This document shows positions 49,633 to 59,116 of a DNA stretch of 64,000 nucleotides, one piece after another. This DNA is from Terripilifer sp031921685 (GTDB lineage: Bacteria; Pseudomonadota; Alphaproteobacteria; Rhizobiales; Beijerinckiaceae), in NCBI RefSeq assembly GCF_031921685.1, contig NZ_JAPDHU010000004.1:1-64000 (forward strand). Reading direction: 5' to 3'. Under the pieces are notes generated by a model, which saw nothing but the letters and a program-made list of their open reading frames with translations, was not told the DNA's origin and searched no databases. Within the stretch, counting starts at the first letter, position 1. Each line of letters begins with the position of its first letter. The position numbers were made by a program, and so were the translations under genes.

Positions 49633-51951
49633 ATGTCGTCGAAGTTTAATGGCCGTCGCGAGGATTTTCGCCTGGTGACGGGGCAGGGGCGTTATACGTC
49701 CGATTGGTCGCTCCCGCGTGAAGCCCATGCCTGTTTCCTGCGGGCCGACCGGGCCCATGCCAAAATCCTGTCGATCGACGTCGAGGCGGCTCTGGCCGCT
49801 CCCGGCGTCTTGACGGTGATTACTGGTAAGGACGCACGCGAGGCGGGCCTCGGCCCCATCCCGAACATGGTGCGTTACCCCGGCAAGGGCGGGATGAAGC
49901 TCATCGAGACCGGGCGCGACGTCCTGGCCATTGATCGGGTGTTGTTCGTCGGCCATAGCGTCGCCATCGTCGTCGCCGAGACGCAGCTCCAGGCAATGGA
50001 TGCGGCTGAACTGATCGCGGTCGAATATGAGGATCTGCCGGTCGTCGTCGGTGGCCGCGAAGCGCTCAAGCCCGATGCCCAGCAGCTTTACGATCACATC
50101 CCCAACAACCTGGTCTTCGACTACGAATATGGCGACAACGCCAAGACCGACGAGGCTTTCGCCAAGGCCGATCACGTCACCAAGATCACGGTCGAAGCGC
50201 CGCGTATCGTCGGCAATCCGATGGAGCCCAAGGCCTGTCTCGCCAGCTATGACGCGAAGAAGGACATGTACGATGTCTATGCGCCGTCGCAGGGCCTGAC
50301 CATGATGCGGCCGGGCTTGTCGGCGGGTACGGGCGTGCCGCAGGAAAAAATCCGCTTCCATGCCTGGGATGTCGGCGGCGGTTTTGGCGTGCGCAGTGAA
50401 GCCTATTCGGAATATTGCGCTTGCATGCTCGCTTCCAAGCAGATCGGTCGGCCGGTGAAATGGGTGGCGACGAGAGCCGAGACGATCCTCAGCGATCACC
50501 ACGGCCGTGGCGCCATTCTGTCGGGCGAACTGGCGCTCGCCAAGGATGGCAAGTTTTTGGGGCTGCGTATCGAATGGATCGTCGATTGCGGCGGCTATCT
50601 GTCAGGCTCCGGTCCGCTCACCAATACGGCGGGGCCAAGCTCCAATCCAACGAGCGTCTATGCGATTCCGGCGGTCTATGGCTTGCATCGCCTCGTCGTC
50701 ACCAATGCGACGCCGACCTGCCCCTATCGCGGTGCTGCGCGCCCGAATGTCGTCTATCTTGCCGAACGGCTGATCGAGGAAGCGGCGCGCGAAACAGGCA
50801 TCGATCGGGTCGAGCTGCGCCGCAAGAACCTCATTCCGCGCAAGGCCTTTCCGTATAAGACGCCGACGGGAGCCACCTACGACAGCGGCGATCCGCCCGG
50901 TCTGCTCGCCGATGCGCTGAAAACCGCCGACTGGAAGGGCATCGCCAAGCGCCGCAAGGCGGCGGAGAAGCGCGGCATGCTTTTCGGCGTCGGTCTGTCG
51001 GTGTTCATCGAACCGTCGGGTGGCGGCGGCGTTCCGCGCGAAGAAGCGGCGATCAAATTCGGCGAATCCGGCAATCCGGTCATCTACACGGTGTCGGGCC
51101 CGTCGGGCCAAGGCCATGAAACGGTCTATCCGGAAATCGTTGCCGCGGAACTCGGCATCGACCCGGAACAGATCACGCTGCGCTTCAGCGATCCCGATGG
51201 TCCTGATCTGAAGGGCTCCGGCAGCATCGGCTCGCGCGGCGTCATGAACCACGGTGGAGCGTTGACGGTCACGGCGCGCGAGGTGGTGCGCAAGGGCAAG
51301 GAATTCGCCGCCAAGCACCTGGAAGCCGCCGAAATGGATATCGAATTCGACAAGGGCACCTATCGGGTGCGCGGCACCGATCTGTCGATCGGTCTCGTCG
51401 AATTGGCCAAGACCTTGGCCAATACTTCGGCAAAGAAGGATGAGAATCCCCTCGACACGCTCGATGGTGTTCCCGTCAGCCTGTCCTTCCCCACGGGCGC
51501 GCATATCGCTGAAGTGGAGATCGATCCGGCGACGGGGATGATCGAGGTGGTGAAATACGTGGCTGTCGACGACTCCGGTGTCATCATCAATCACACCTTG
51601 GCCGAAGCGCAATTGCACGGTGGCCTGATGCAAGGCATGGGGCAGGTGCTGGGTGAAGTGATCACCTATGGCGAGAGCGACGGCCAGCCGGTGCAGGGCA
51701 GCTTCATGGATTACTTCATGCCGCGCGCCGATCTCTTGCCGCAGCTCGAACTGGTGGATCGGCCTGTGCCGAGCCCGACCAATCCGCTCGGTGCCAAGGG
51801 CGTTGGCGAAGCCGGCGCCACCGGTGCCGTGCCCACCGTGACCAATGCGGTGATCGACGCACTGCGGCCGCTCGGCATCAATGCACTGGAAATGCCCTAT
51901 ACGCCGCACCGCGTTTGGGCCGCGATCAATGCCACGGGCAAATATAACTGA
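49633..51951 (+). CDS. Molybdopterin-binding large subunit, xanthine dehydrogenase/aldehyde oxidase family
   Basis: The 772-residue product is the large subunit of a molybdenum hydroxylase. It has RYTSDWSLPREAHACFLRA at the start, WDVGGGFGVRSEAY (MoCo-binding loop, about residue 245), TPTCPYRGAARPNVVYLAERL, SGPSGQGHETVYPEIVA and the catalytic Glu in LGAKGVGEAGATG near the end. Such enzymes need a 2Fe-2S small subunit and often a FAD subunit, but neither is adjacent. It may hydroxylate an N-heterocycle, aldehyde or aromatic. A strong terminator follows. Confidence 0.92.
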   Translation: MSSKFNGRREDFRLVTGQGRYTSDWSLPREAHACFLRADRAHAKILSIDVEAALAAPGVLTVITGKDAREAGLGPIPNMVRYPGKGGMKLIETGRDVLAIDRVLFVGHSVAIVVAETQLQAMDAAELIAVEYEDLPVVVGGREALKPDAQQLYDHIPNNLVFDYEYGDNAKTDEAFAKADHVTKITVEAPRIVGNPMEPKACLASYDAKKDMYDVYAPSQGLTMMRPGLSAGTGVPQEKIRFHAWDVGGGFGVRSEAYSEYCACMLASKQIGRPVKWVATRAETILSDHHGRGAILSGELALAKDGKFLGLRIEWIVDCGGYLSGSGPLTNTAGPSSNPTSVYAIPAVYGLHRLVVTNATPTCPYRGAARPNVVYLAERLIEEAARETGIDRVELRRKNLIPRKAFPYKTPTGATYDSGDPPGLLADALKTADWKGIAKRRKAAEKRGMLFGVGLSVFIEPSGGGGVPREEAAIKFGESGNPVIYTVSGPSGQGHETVYPEIVAAELGIDPEQITLRFSDPDGPDLKGSGSIGSRGVMNHGGALTVTAREVVRKGKEFAAKHLEAAEMDIEFDKGTYRVRGTDLSIGLVELAKTLANTSAKKDENPLDTLDGVPVSLSFPTGAHIAEVEIDPATGMIEVVKYVAVDDSGVIINHTLAEAQLHGGLMQGMGQVLGEVITYGESDGQPVQGSFMDYFMPRADLLPQLELVDRPVPSPTNPLGAKGVGEAGATGAVPTVTNAVIDALRPLGINALEMPYTPHRVWAAINATGKYN

Positions 51952-51961
51952 GCCAAAACAA

Positions 51962-51990
51962 AAGCCCCGGTGCAAAACCGGGGCTTAATT
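51962..51990 (+). terminator. Rho-independent terminator
   Basis: AAGCCCCGGT (51962-51971) pairs perfectly with ACCGGGGCTT (51977-51986) over a five-base loop, and AATTATTTT follows. It lies 10 bases after the molybdenum hydroxylase stop and also flanks the convergent rdgB end, so it may serve both. Confidence 0.88.
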
Positions 51991-52010
51991 ATTTTAGCGG
52001 TGCCGGAAGG

Positions 52011-52652
52011 CTATTTCAGGCACATCCGCGCCAGCTCTTGAAACGCGCGCGCCCGATGCGAAAGGGCTTGCGATCCATCGGCCGGAATGCCGTGCTTCTC
52101 CTCCGACGACATCTCGCCGAACGTTCTCGAATGGCCATCGGGCAGGAAGAACGGATCATAGCCGAAGCCGCGCTCGCCGCGCGGCGGCCAGACGATTTCG
52201 CCGAACACTTTGCCTTCGACGGTTTCGACATGCTGGTTCGGCCAGGCGACCGCCAGGGCTGAGACGAAATGCGCGCGTCTCTGGCGCGGCAGGGTCGCAC
52301 CCTTGTCGCGCATCAACCCGTCGATCTTCGTCATGGCGGCCTTGAAGTCGCCCGCTTCGCGCGCCCAGCGCGCCGAATAGATGCCGGGATCACCGCCCAG
52401 CACATCGACGCACAGGCCTGAATCGTCAGCAAAGGCGGGCAGGCCGGTCGCATCAGCCGCCGCTTGCGCCTTGATGATGGCATTGGCGATGAAGGTGTCG
52501 CCGGTTTCATCCGGCTCCGGTAGTCCAAGCTCGCCCGCCGAGACCACTTCGACGCCATAGAGCGCGAGCAGTTCGCGCATCTCGTTCAGCTTGCCAGCAT
52601 TATGGGTGGCGATGACGAGCTTGCCGGCGATCTTGCGATGATCGTCGCTCAT
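52011..52652 (-). CDS. rdgB: RdgB/HAM1 non-canonical purine NTP pyrophosphatase
   Basis: The 213-residue enzyme hydrolyses dITP, ITP and XTP to keep deaminated purines out of DNA. Family blocks are VIATHNAGKLNEMRELL at the start, PAFADDSGLCVDVLGGDPGI (about residue 72) and GFGYDPFFLPDG, followed by SHRARAFQEL. Its ATG directly follows the rph stop (TGAATG), so the two are co-translated, a common gene pair in Alphaproteobacteria. Confidence 0.95.
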   Translation of the reverse strand: MSDDHRKIAGKLVIATHNAGKLNEMRELLALYGVEVVSAGELGLPEPDETGDTFIANAIIKAQAAADATGLPAFADDSGLCVDVLGGDPGIYSARWAREAGDFKAAMTKIDGLMRDKGATLPRQRRAHFVSALAVAWPNQHVETVEGKVFGEIVWPPRGERGFGYDPFFLPDGHSRTFGEMSSEEKHGIPADGSQALSHRARAFQELARMCLK

Positions 52653-53366
52653 TCAGGCAATCGCCTGCTTCTGCTTTTCGATCAGGCTGGCGATGCCCTG
52701 CTTGGCGAGCGCCATCATCTGCTGCAATTGCGCCTCGTCGAAGGGCGCGCCTTCGGCGGTCGCCTGCACTTCGACCAGATGGCCCTTGCCGGTCATGACG
52801 AAATTGGCGTCCGTCTGCGCCGCCGAGTCTTCCGCATAATCGAGATCGAGCACCGAGACGCCGTTGGCGACGCCGCAGGAAATAGCGGCGACATGATCGC
52901 GCAGCGGCATGTCGCGGATGATCGAGCGGCCATGCATCCATTTCAGGCAATCATGCAGCGCCACCCAGGCGCCGGTGATCGAAGCGGTGCGCGTGCCGCC
53001 ATCGGCCTGCAGCACGTCGCAGTCGATGGTGATCTGGCGTTCGCCGAGCGCTTGCAGATCGACGACGGCGCGCAAGGAGCGGCCAACGAGGCGCTGGATT
53101 TCCTGCGTCCGGCCGGACTGCTTGCCCGAGGTCACTTCGCGGCGCGTGCGCGTGTGCGTCGCGCGCGGCAGCATGGCATATTCGGCCGTCACCCAGCCGC
53201 GACCCTGGCCGCGCAGCCACATCGGCGGCTTGTCTTCGAGCGAGGCCGCGCACAACACATGCGTTTCGCCAAACTTGATCAGGCAGGAGCCCTCCGCATA
53301 GCGCGCAACACCGCGCTCGATGGACACAGCCCGCATTTCATCAGGCGCACGCTTGGATGGACGCAT
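52653..53366 (-). CDS. rph: Ribonuclease PH
   Basis: The 237-residue phosphorolytic 3'-5' exoribonuclease trims tRNA 3' ends. It shows MRPSKRAPDEMRAVSIERGV, CAASLEDKPPMWLRGQGRGW (with the family's Arg/Trp-rich loop), RSLRAVVDLQALGERQITIDCDVLQADGG and DLDYAEDSAAQTDANFV. The lengths and order are standard. rdgB follows without a gap. Confidence 0.96.
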   Translation of the reverse strand: MRPSKRAPDEMRAVSIERGVARYAEGSCLIKFGETHVLCAASLEDKPPMWLRGQGRGWVTAEYAMLPRATHTRTRREVTSGKQSGRTQEIQRLVGRSLRAVVDLQALGERQITIDCDVLQADGGTRTASITGAWVALHDCLKWMHGRSIIRDMPLRDHVAAISCGVANGVSVLDLDYAEDSAAQTDANFVMTGKGHLVEVQATAEGAPFDEAQLQQMMALAKQGIASLIEKQKQAIA

Positions 53367-53505
53367 AAGAATTCCCCTTCGAGCAAATCGCCCGTCTCAA
53401 GACGTGCGATTTCGCCGTTTATGTCTGTTTTGACGCCTTTTTGTCGGCAAAACACTCTGGTCGGCGCCTTTCCTAACCCATGCGGACGGGCGGGAAAAGG
53501 CGTTT

Positions 53506-54447
53506 TCAAAGCTCGTGCGACCAGGGCGGTTCGCTGCCGCGCCGCGTGCAGGTGAGCGCCGCGACCTTGTTCGCCTGCGCGAGCCAGCGGCCGACGGCGT
53601 CGGGATCGGGGTTCAGCCGGCAGGAACCGAGCCGGTTTTCGCCCCTCAGTGCGGCAAGAAGTCCCGCGGTGAAACTGTCTCCGGCGCCAACCGTATCCAC
53701 TACCGTGACGTGCGGCGGTACGCAGGTGATCGATCCACCCGTCCAGGTTGCCGTCGCGCCCGTGGCGCCGCCGGTGATGACCACGAGTTCGGCACCCAGC
53801 GCCAGCCAGTGCCGCGCCACCTGTTCCAGTGGTTGATCGGGATAAAGCCACGCGATGTCCATGTCGCTGGCCTTGGCGAGAGTGCAGGCTTGAATGCGCG
53901 CTTCGACCAATCGCACGGTCTCGCTTCGCTCCGGCATCAGCGAAGGGCGAATGTTCGGATCGAAACTCACCGACATCCGCTCGCGGGCCGCGTGCATGGC
54001 CGCCAGTGCGCGCTCGCCTTGCGGGCCGAGCAGGCAGCGGAAGGAGGCGGCATGCAGATGGGCGATGTCGTCCGGCAAAGGATCGGGCAGCGCGTCGCGC
54101 TCTTCATGCGCCGTGCCTTGCAGATAGAGCGTGAAATCGACCGCGCCCGTCGCCGCGTCGGAGCGTGCCAGGGCGATTGGCATCGGCTGGCGACTGCGTT
54201 GGCACCAGCGCAGACCGACATGGGCCTCTGTAAGCTTCTGCGCGAAGGCTTCGCCGTTGACGTCGTGCGCCAAGGCGCCGGCGAATTCGGTGGCGATGCC
54301 AAGCCGGCCCAGGGCCAGGGCCGTGTTGAATGAGGAGCCGCCCGTGGCGCTGTCAAACACCTTCGGATCGGCTGCCGTGGCCACGAGATCGAGAATGGCC
54401 TCGCCCATGACGAGAATGCTCTTCCCGTCCTGCGGCGACATCGTCAT
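53506..54447 (-). CDS. PfkB-family sugar kinase (fructokinase-like)
   Basis: The 313-residue ribokinase-fold enzyme has GGSSFNTALALGRLG (about residue 36, sugar-binding) and the anion-hole/catalytic-base motif DTVGAGDSFTAGLLAAL (about 250). The early LVMGEAILDLV is typical of fructokinases. It phosphorylates a sugar with ATP; fructose is likeliest but not certain. Its start overlaps the pheA stop by one to four bases, so it is in the same transcript. Confidence 0.9.
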   Translation of the reverse strand: MTMSPQDGKSILVMGEAILDLVATAADPKVFDSATGGSSFNTALALGRLGIATEFAGALAHDVNGEAFAQKLTEAHVGLRWCQRSRQPMPIALARSDAATGAVDFTLYLQGTAHEERDALPDPLPDDIAHLHAASFRCLLGPQGERALAAMHAARERMSVSFDPNIRPSLMPERSETVRLVEARIQACTLAKASDMDIAWLYPDQPLEQVARHWLALGAELVVITGGATGATATWTGGSITCVPPHVTVVDTVGAGDSFTAGLLAALRGENRLGSCRLNPDPDAVGRWLAQANKVAALTCTRRGSEPPWSHEL

Positions 54448-55310
54448 CAGTCGTTCTGCTGCTCGTTGCGGAACGCATGCGCCGGGTAGACGCCGAGAAT
54501 GCGCAGCTCCGTCGTGAAGAACGTGAGTTCTTCCAGCGCCCGCTTCAGCGGCAGATCTTCGGGATGGCCCTGCACGTCGGCCAGGAACATGGTGGCGGAG
54601 AATTCGCCGTCGACCATATAGCTTTCGAGCTTGGTCATGTTGACGCCATTGGTGGCGAAACCGCCCAGCGCCTTATAGAGCGCCGCCGGCACGTTGCGCA
54701 CGCGGAAGACGAACGTCGTCACCGTGTCGCCGTTGTTCGGCCGGGCCCAATCGGCGACGCGCGAGAGCACGACGAAGCGTGTCGTATTGTGCTTCTCATC
54801 TTCCACATCGCGCATCAAAATCTTCAAGCCATAGATTTCGGCGGCCAGCTCCGGCGCGAGCGACGCGCGCGTCAGATCGCCCGATTGCGAGACTTCGCGC
54901 GCCGAGCCTGCCGTGTCGACCGCCGTCACGGGCGTCAATTCAAGCTTGCGGATGATCTTGCGGCACTGCCCCAACGCATGGGTATGGCTGTAGACCGTGC
55001 GGATCGTCGCCAAGGTCGCATCGGGCAGCGCCATGAGCTGGAAGCGGATCGGCAGGAAATATTCGCCGACGATATGCAGGCCTGAGCCCGGCAGGAAATG
55101 ATGGATGTCGGCAACGCGCCCGGCGATCGAATTCTCGATGGGGATCATGCCCAATTCGGCTGTTCCGTCGGCGATGGCGGCCAAAGCGTCTTCAAACGTA
55201 TTGCAGGGAAGCGGTTCAAAATTCGGATACACCGCCCGGCAGGCAATGTGGGAATTCGCACCGGGTTCGCCCTGGTAGGCAATTTTCTTCGCTTTCGCCA
55301 TTCGTTCCAT
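54447..55310 (-). CDS. pheA: Prephenate dehydratase
   Basis: The 287-residue stand-alone enzyme converts prephenate to phenylpyruvate for Phe synthesis. It has AYQGEPGANSHIACRAVYP at the start, IPIENSIAGRV, the catalytic Thr-Arg-Phe in NTTRFVVLSR (about residue 172) and a C-terminal ACT domain. The ACT ligand site reads KLESYMVDG, where the classical ESRP motif has Arg-Pro. No chorismate mutase domain is fused. An in-frame ATG three codons later is equally possible as start. Confidence 0.94.
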   Translation of the reverse strand: MERMAKAKKIAYQGEPGANSHIACRAVYPNFEPLPCNTFEDALAAIADGTAELGMIPIENSIAGRVADIHHFLPGSGLHIVGEYFLPIRFQLMALPDATLATIRTVYSHTHALGQCRKIIRKLELTPVTAVDTAGSAREVSQSGDLTRASLAPELAAEIYGLKILMRDVEDEKHNTTRFVVLSRVADWARPNNGDTVTTFVFRVRNVPAALYKALGGFATNGVNMTKLESYMVDGEFSATMFLADVQGHPEDLPLKRALEELTFFTTELRILGVYPAHAFRNEQQND

Positions 55311-55456
55311 CCTGCGGGCCAGCCAGGCCCACTCCGTCGTTTGCGGGCTGTCCTTAGCAGGTCATCCCACGAGACGCCACGTTTGCCGGTGTCACAGGGC
55401 TTCTGCTATCTCTGCGGCCCTGGGCCGCGCCGGCGGCCGCGCTCTGGGAGGAGTCG

Positions 55457-56815
55457 ATGCGGGAATGGGTGATCCGGGGCGGAACCATCGTATCGATGGA
55501 CGAGGGGCTCGGCGATCTGAAGGGCGACATCCTGGTCCGCGACGGCCGGATCGCCGCGATCGCACCGACCCTGGAGGCGCCGGCCGATGCGGACGTCATC
55601 GATGCGCGGGGCATGATCGTCATGCCGGGCTTCGTCAACGCCCATATGCACACCTGGCAGACGGGTTTGCGTGGTGTCGCCGCCGATTGGACGATCTCGC
55701 AATATCTGCGCGCCATCCATGCCGGCCTCGCCACCCATTTTCGCGCCGAAGATATTTACATCGCCAATCTCACCGGCGCGCTCAATCAGATCAATTGCGG
55801 TACGACCACTTTGGTCGATTGGTGCCACAACAATCCAACGCCTGGTCATACCGACGCGGCACTCGATGGCCTGCAACAGTCGGGCATCCGCGCCCTGTTC
55901 TTGCACGGCTCGCCCAAGCCCGATCCGAAACCCGGCCAGAAACATTTCAGCGAAGTGCCGATGCCGCGTGGCGAAGTCGAGCGGCTGCGCCGCGGACCGA
56001 TGGCCAGCGACGATGCGCTCGTCACCATGGGGCTCGCCATTCTCGGGCCCGGTATGTCGGTCTATGACGTCTGCGATCATGACTTCCGCCTGGCGCGTGA
56101 ACTGGACATGATCGCCAGCATGCATGTCAGCGGCCCGATGCTGACGCCTGACGGCTTCGAGCGGCTCGCCGCGTTGAGCCTGCTTGGCTCCCATCTCAAT
56201 GTCGTCCACGGCAATGTGCTGACCGATGCGCAGCTTGATCTTCTGGTCGATGCGGGTGTCAGTTTCTCGGTTACGGCCGAAGTCGAAATGCAGATGAGTT
56301 TCGGCCGGCCTCTGACGGGACGGCTGCGTCGGCGCGGCGGCCATATCAGCATCGGCTCGGATATCGAGTCCGGCATGGCGAGCGACATGTTCACCGTCGC
56401 GCGGATGACCTTGCAGGCGCAACGTTTCATCGATGCGCTGGATAGTTTCTCCGCGCAGGGCAAGGGGCTGGCGGAAATTACCATTCCCTGCCGGGAGGCC
56501 TTGCGCTGGGCGACGATCGATGGCGCGCGCATGGCGGGGCTCGATCGGCGCACCGGCTCGCTCACGCCGGGCAAGCAGGCCGATATCGTATTGTTGTCGG
56601 CGCGCGATCCGAACATGCATCCGGTTGTCGATCCGGCGGCTTCGATCCTGTTGCAGGCTGGTGTCGCCAATGTCGATACGGTGATGATCGGCGGTGTGCT
56701 GCACAAGCGCGGCGGCAGGCTGCTCTATGGCGACCTGCCGCGGAAGCTCGATGAACTCGCACAGTCGAGCGCGCGCATCTTGTCGGACTTTAATCGGGCG
56801 CGCGCTGCTGCTTAG
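55457..56815 (+). CDS. Amidohydrolase (TRZ/ATZ/SsnA-like)
   Basis: The 452-residue metal-dependent hydrolase has VIRGGTIVSMDEG at the start and the HxH metal motif in GFVNAHMHTWQTGLRG (about residue 61). Later ligands are His in IASMHVSG and NVVHGNVL, and Asp in ISIGSDIESG. A closing LTPGKQADIVLL completes the composite beta domain. Relatives deaminate or dechlorinate heterocycles such as cytosine, guanine derivatives and s-triazines. The substrate is unknown. The stop abuts the convergent GST gene. Confidence 0.9.
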   Translation: MREWVIRGGTIVSMDEGLGDLKGDILVRDGRIAAIAPTLEAPADADVIDARGMIVMPGFVNAHMHTWQTGLRGVAADWTISQYLRAIHAGLATHFRAEDIYIANLTGALNQINCGTTTLVDWCHNNPTPGHTDAALDGLQQSGIRALFLHGSPKPDPKPGQKHFSEVPMPRGEVERLRRGPMASDDALVTMGLAILGPGMSVYDVCDHDFRLARELDMIASMHVSGPMLTPDGFERLAALSLLGSHLNVVHGNVLTDAQLDLLVDAGVSFSVTAEVEMQMSFGRPLTGRLRRRGGHISIGSDIESGMASDMFTVARMTLQAQRFIDALDSFSAQGKGLAEITIPCREALRWATIDGARMAGLDRRTGSLTPGKQADIVLLSARDPNMHPVVDPAASILLQAGVANVDTVMIGGVLHKRGGRLLYGDLPRKLDELAQSSARILSDFNRARAAA

Positions 56816-57445
56816 TTAGGCGGCTTGCGCCAAGCCCTGCATCTTGAGCATGTTCTGGACCGACGGGCGCTTGTTCATGCGCGCATAATGGGCCGCGACA
56901 TTGGCGGGCATCGGCAATTTGACCCATTCCGCCACCCAGAACTCGAAGAAGTAGAGCGCGCAATCGGCGATGGTGAAATCGCCCATCAGCCAGTCCTTGC
57001 CGGCGAGCTGCTTGTCGAGCAAGGCGAGACCTTTCTCGACCATCTCGCGGCCCTGCGCTTTGATCTTGGGATGCTCGTCCTCAATGCTGCTGTAGCGCGC
57101 GGTGCGCCAGATGCGCGTCCAGGCCTGCATATGCAAGGTGGCGACGATATAGTCGATCGTCTCCAGGGTGCGCGCCAGTTTTTCCGGGTCGGTCGACAGC
57201 AGCTTCTTGTCCGGATTGGTCAGGGCGAGCCACACGGCGATGGCCGGAAATTCGGTGAGCGTGGAACCGTCGTCGCGCACCAGCACCGGCACTTTCGATT
57301 TCGGATTCACGGCCACGTAATCGGGCTGGTATTGCCCCTGGGCGGCAAAATCGACCTTTTTCAGATCGTAGGGCTTGCCGATCTCCTCGAGCAGGATGTG
57401 GATGCCCGTGGCGCAGGTGCCGGGGGCATAATAAAGCGTCGTCAT
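56816..57445 (-). CDS. Glutathione S-transferase
   Basis: The 209-residue product has an N-terminal thioredoxin-like domain (TTLYYAPGTCATGIHILLEE, with the beta-class Cys in GTCA) and NPKSKVPVLV with the cis-Pro. The helical C-terminal domain carries DWLMGDFTIADCALYF (N-capping box). It conjugates glutathione to electrophiles. GGAGG lies six bases before the ATG at 57445, which rules out a longer start. gshB is divergent 200 bases away. Confidence 0.92.
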   Translation of the reverse strand: MTTLYYAPGTCATGIHILLEEIGKPYDLKKVDFAAQGQYQPDYVAVNPKSKVPVLVRDDGSTLTEFPAIAVWLALTNPDKKLLSTDPEKLARTLETIDYIVATLHMQAWTRIWRTARYSSIEDEHPKIKAQGREMVEKGLALLDKQLAGKDWLMGDFTIADCALYFFEFWVAEWVKLPMPANVAAHYARMNKRPSVQNMLKMQGLAQAA

Positions 57446-57646
57446 ACGTTTCCTCCGAAGCGGGATGCGGCGCCATTCTGGCCGGGCCGCCAGGGTCTGG
57501 CCAGTGCGAAATTGTTCAGATGGGGCCACGAGGGCGGGGCTCAGTCATGCGGGCCTTGCAGTTGACGCCTGGTGCGCCGATATGCGTTCTGTTCCCGGCG
57601 CGGTCGGTCCGCGCCTGTCTGTTGTTTTGCTCTGCCGGAGAACCGT

Positions 57647-58594
57647 ATGCCGCTTACCGTCGCCGTCCAGATGGACCCGATCGAACGCATCAATATTGCC
57701 GGCGATTCGACATTCGCTTTGCTTCTGGAAGCGCAAGCCCGCGGTCACGAACTGCTCTATTACACGCCCGATCGTCTTTCCATGGTCGGCCAGAGCATCG
57801 TCGCCGACGCCCAGCCGCTGCAGGTGCACGACGAGGTCGGCCATCATTTCACTTTGGGCGATCGCCGCCGCACCGATCTTGGCAGCGAGGTGGATGTCGT
57901 GCTCTTGCGCCAGGACCCGCCTTTCGATCTCGCCTATATCACCACGACCCATCTGCTTGAGCGCATTCATCCGCGCACCCTCGTGGTCAACGATCCCGCG
58001 AGCGTGCGCAATGCGCCGGAGAAACTGTTCGTCATGCAGTTTCCGCAGCTCATGCCGGACACGCTGATCACCCGCGAGCGCGATGAGATCGAGGCCTTCC
58101 GTCGCCAGCACGGCGACATCGTCATGAAGCCGCTCTACGGCAATGGCGGCGCCGCCGTTTTCAAGATGGCGCAGAAGGATCCGAATTTCGGTTCGCTGTT
58201 CGATCTCTTTTCGGCAACGTTCCGCGAGCCGTGGGTGGTGCAGCGCTTCCTGCCGCGCGTCACCGAAGGCGACAAGCGTATCATCCTGGTCGATGGCGAA
58301 GCGCTCGGCGCCGTCAATCGCGTGCCGGCGGAAAATGACATCCGCTCCAACATGGTGCGTGGCGGCGCGGCGCGCGAAACCGATCTTTCGCCGCGCGAAC
58401 GGGAAATTTGCCAGACCATCGGACCGGAGTTGAAACGTCGAGGCCTGATTTTCGTCGGCATCGATGTGATCGACGGCAATCTGACCGAAATCAACGTCAC
58501 GTCGCCGACGGGTCTGCGGGCCATCCGCAAGCTCGGCGGCCCTGATCTGGCCGCCGCCATCTGGGACGCCATCGAGCGCAAGCGGGGCGGTTGA
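57647..58594 (+). CDS. gshB: Glutathione synthetase
   Basis: The 315-residue ATP-grasp enzyme adds glycine to gamma-glutamylcysteine. It has VAVQMDPIERINIAGDSTFAL at the start, LLRQDPPFDLAYI, VVNDPASVRNAPEKLF, then the ATP-grasp loop VMKPLYGNGGAAVF and the Mg site FVGIDVIDGNLTEINVTSPTG. GGAG stands six bases before the ATG. The GST gene next to it uses the product. Confidence 0.95.
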   Translation: MPLTVAVQMDPIERINIAGDSTFALLLEAQARGHELLYYTPDRLSMVGQSIVADAQPLQVHDEVGHHFTLGDRRRTDLGSEVDVVLLRQDPPFDLAYITTTHLLERIHPRTLVVNDPASVRNAPEKLFVMQFPQLMPDTLITRERDEIEAFRRQHGDIVMKPLYGNGGAAVFKMAQKDPNFGSLFDLFSATFREPWVVQRFLPRVTEGDKRIILVDGEALGAVNRVPAENDIRSNMVRGGAARETDLSPREREICQTIGPELKRRGLIFVGIDVIDGNLTEINVTSPTGLRAIRKLGGPDLAAAIWDAIERKRGG

Positions 58595-58666
58595 GCGCGT
58601 CGCGAACTGAAACCTGTTCCGTCGCAAGAGTGAGTCGCGGTGGCGGATTTCAGGTGTATTTGCGAA

Positions 58667-59086
58667 ATGGAGAGCCAGGTGAAAACCGATTGGAATCTGA
58701 TCCGGGCAATGATGGGCGCGGCGATTGATGCCTGTGAGCGGATTGAGGCGGCCGGCTACACAGAAAACGATCGAGACGCGGCCATAGATATTGGTGGCCA
58801 GCAGGTCAGCGTCCATGATTTTCTTGTCAGTGCTTGGACGCTGCCGGAGAACCTTCGTTATCAAATCATCCGCGAGCGCCACGACCAAGCGGCAGACCTT
58901 CCTTATGTGCCAGAGACAGCCCGCGTTCTCGTTGCAACCGCACAGGCGAGCGCGGAGCTCATCGGCGCCGGCGAAATGACTCCAGCCGGAGATGGCATCC
59001 AGAAAATGATTCGATGGTTCGGCGATCATGCCGCGCCGAGTATCGAGCAAGCTGTTGCCGCTCGTCGTCTGTCGCGTAGCTCCTAG
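58667..59086 (+). CDS. Hypothetical protein
   Basis: The 139-residue soluble product is Ala/Asp-rich and helical (LIRAMMGAAIDACERIEAAGY, then VSVHDFLVSAWTLPENLRYQII). No domain is recognised. A GTG nine codons upstream (58640) is an alternative start. It begins 72 bases after gshB, and its less GC-biased codons resemble the following FosA gene more than gshB, so it may belong to an acquired patch. Confidence 0.5.
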   Translation: MESQVKTDWNLIRAMMGAAIDACERIEAAGYTENDRDAAIDIGGQQVSVHDFLVSAWTLPENLRYQIIRERHDQAADLPYVPETARVLVATAQASAELIGAGEMTPAGDGIQKMIRWFGDHAAPSIEQAVAARRLSRSS

Positions 59087-59116
59087 GTCGTGAACTCATA
59101 AACCGTCCCAGTTAAA

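Noticed and set aside
53424..53450. Possible reverse-strand copy of the dispersed repeat (TGTTTTGACGCC)
   Set aside because: About ten bases match and the rest does not.
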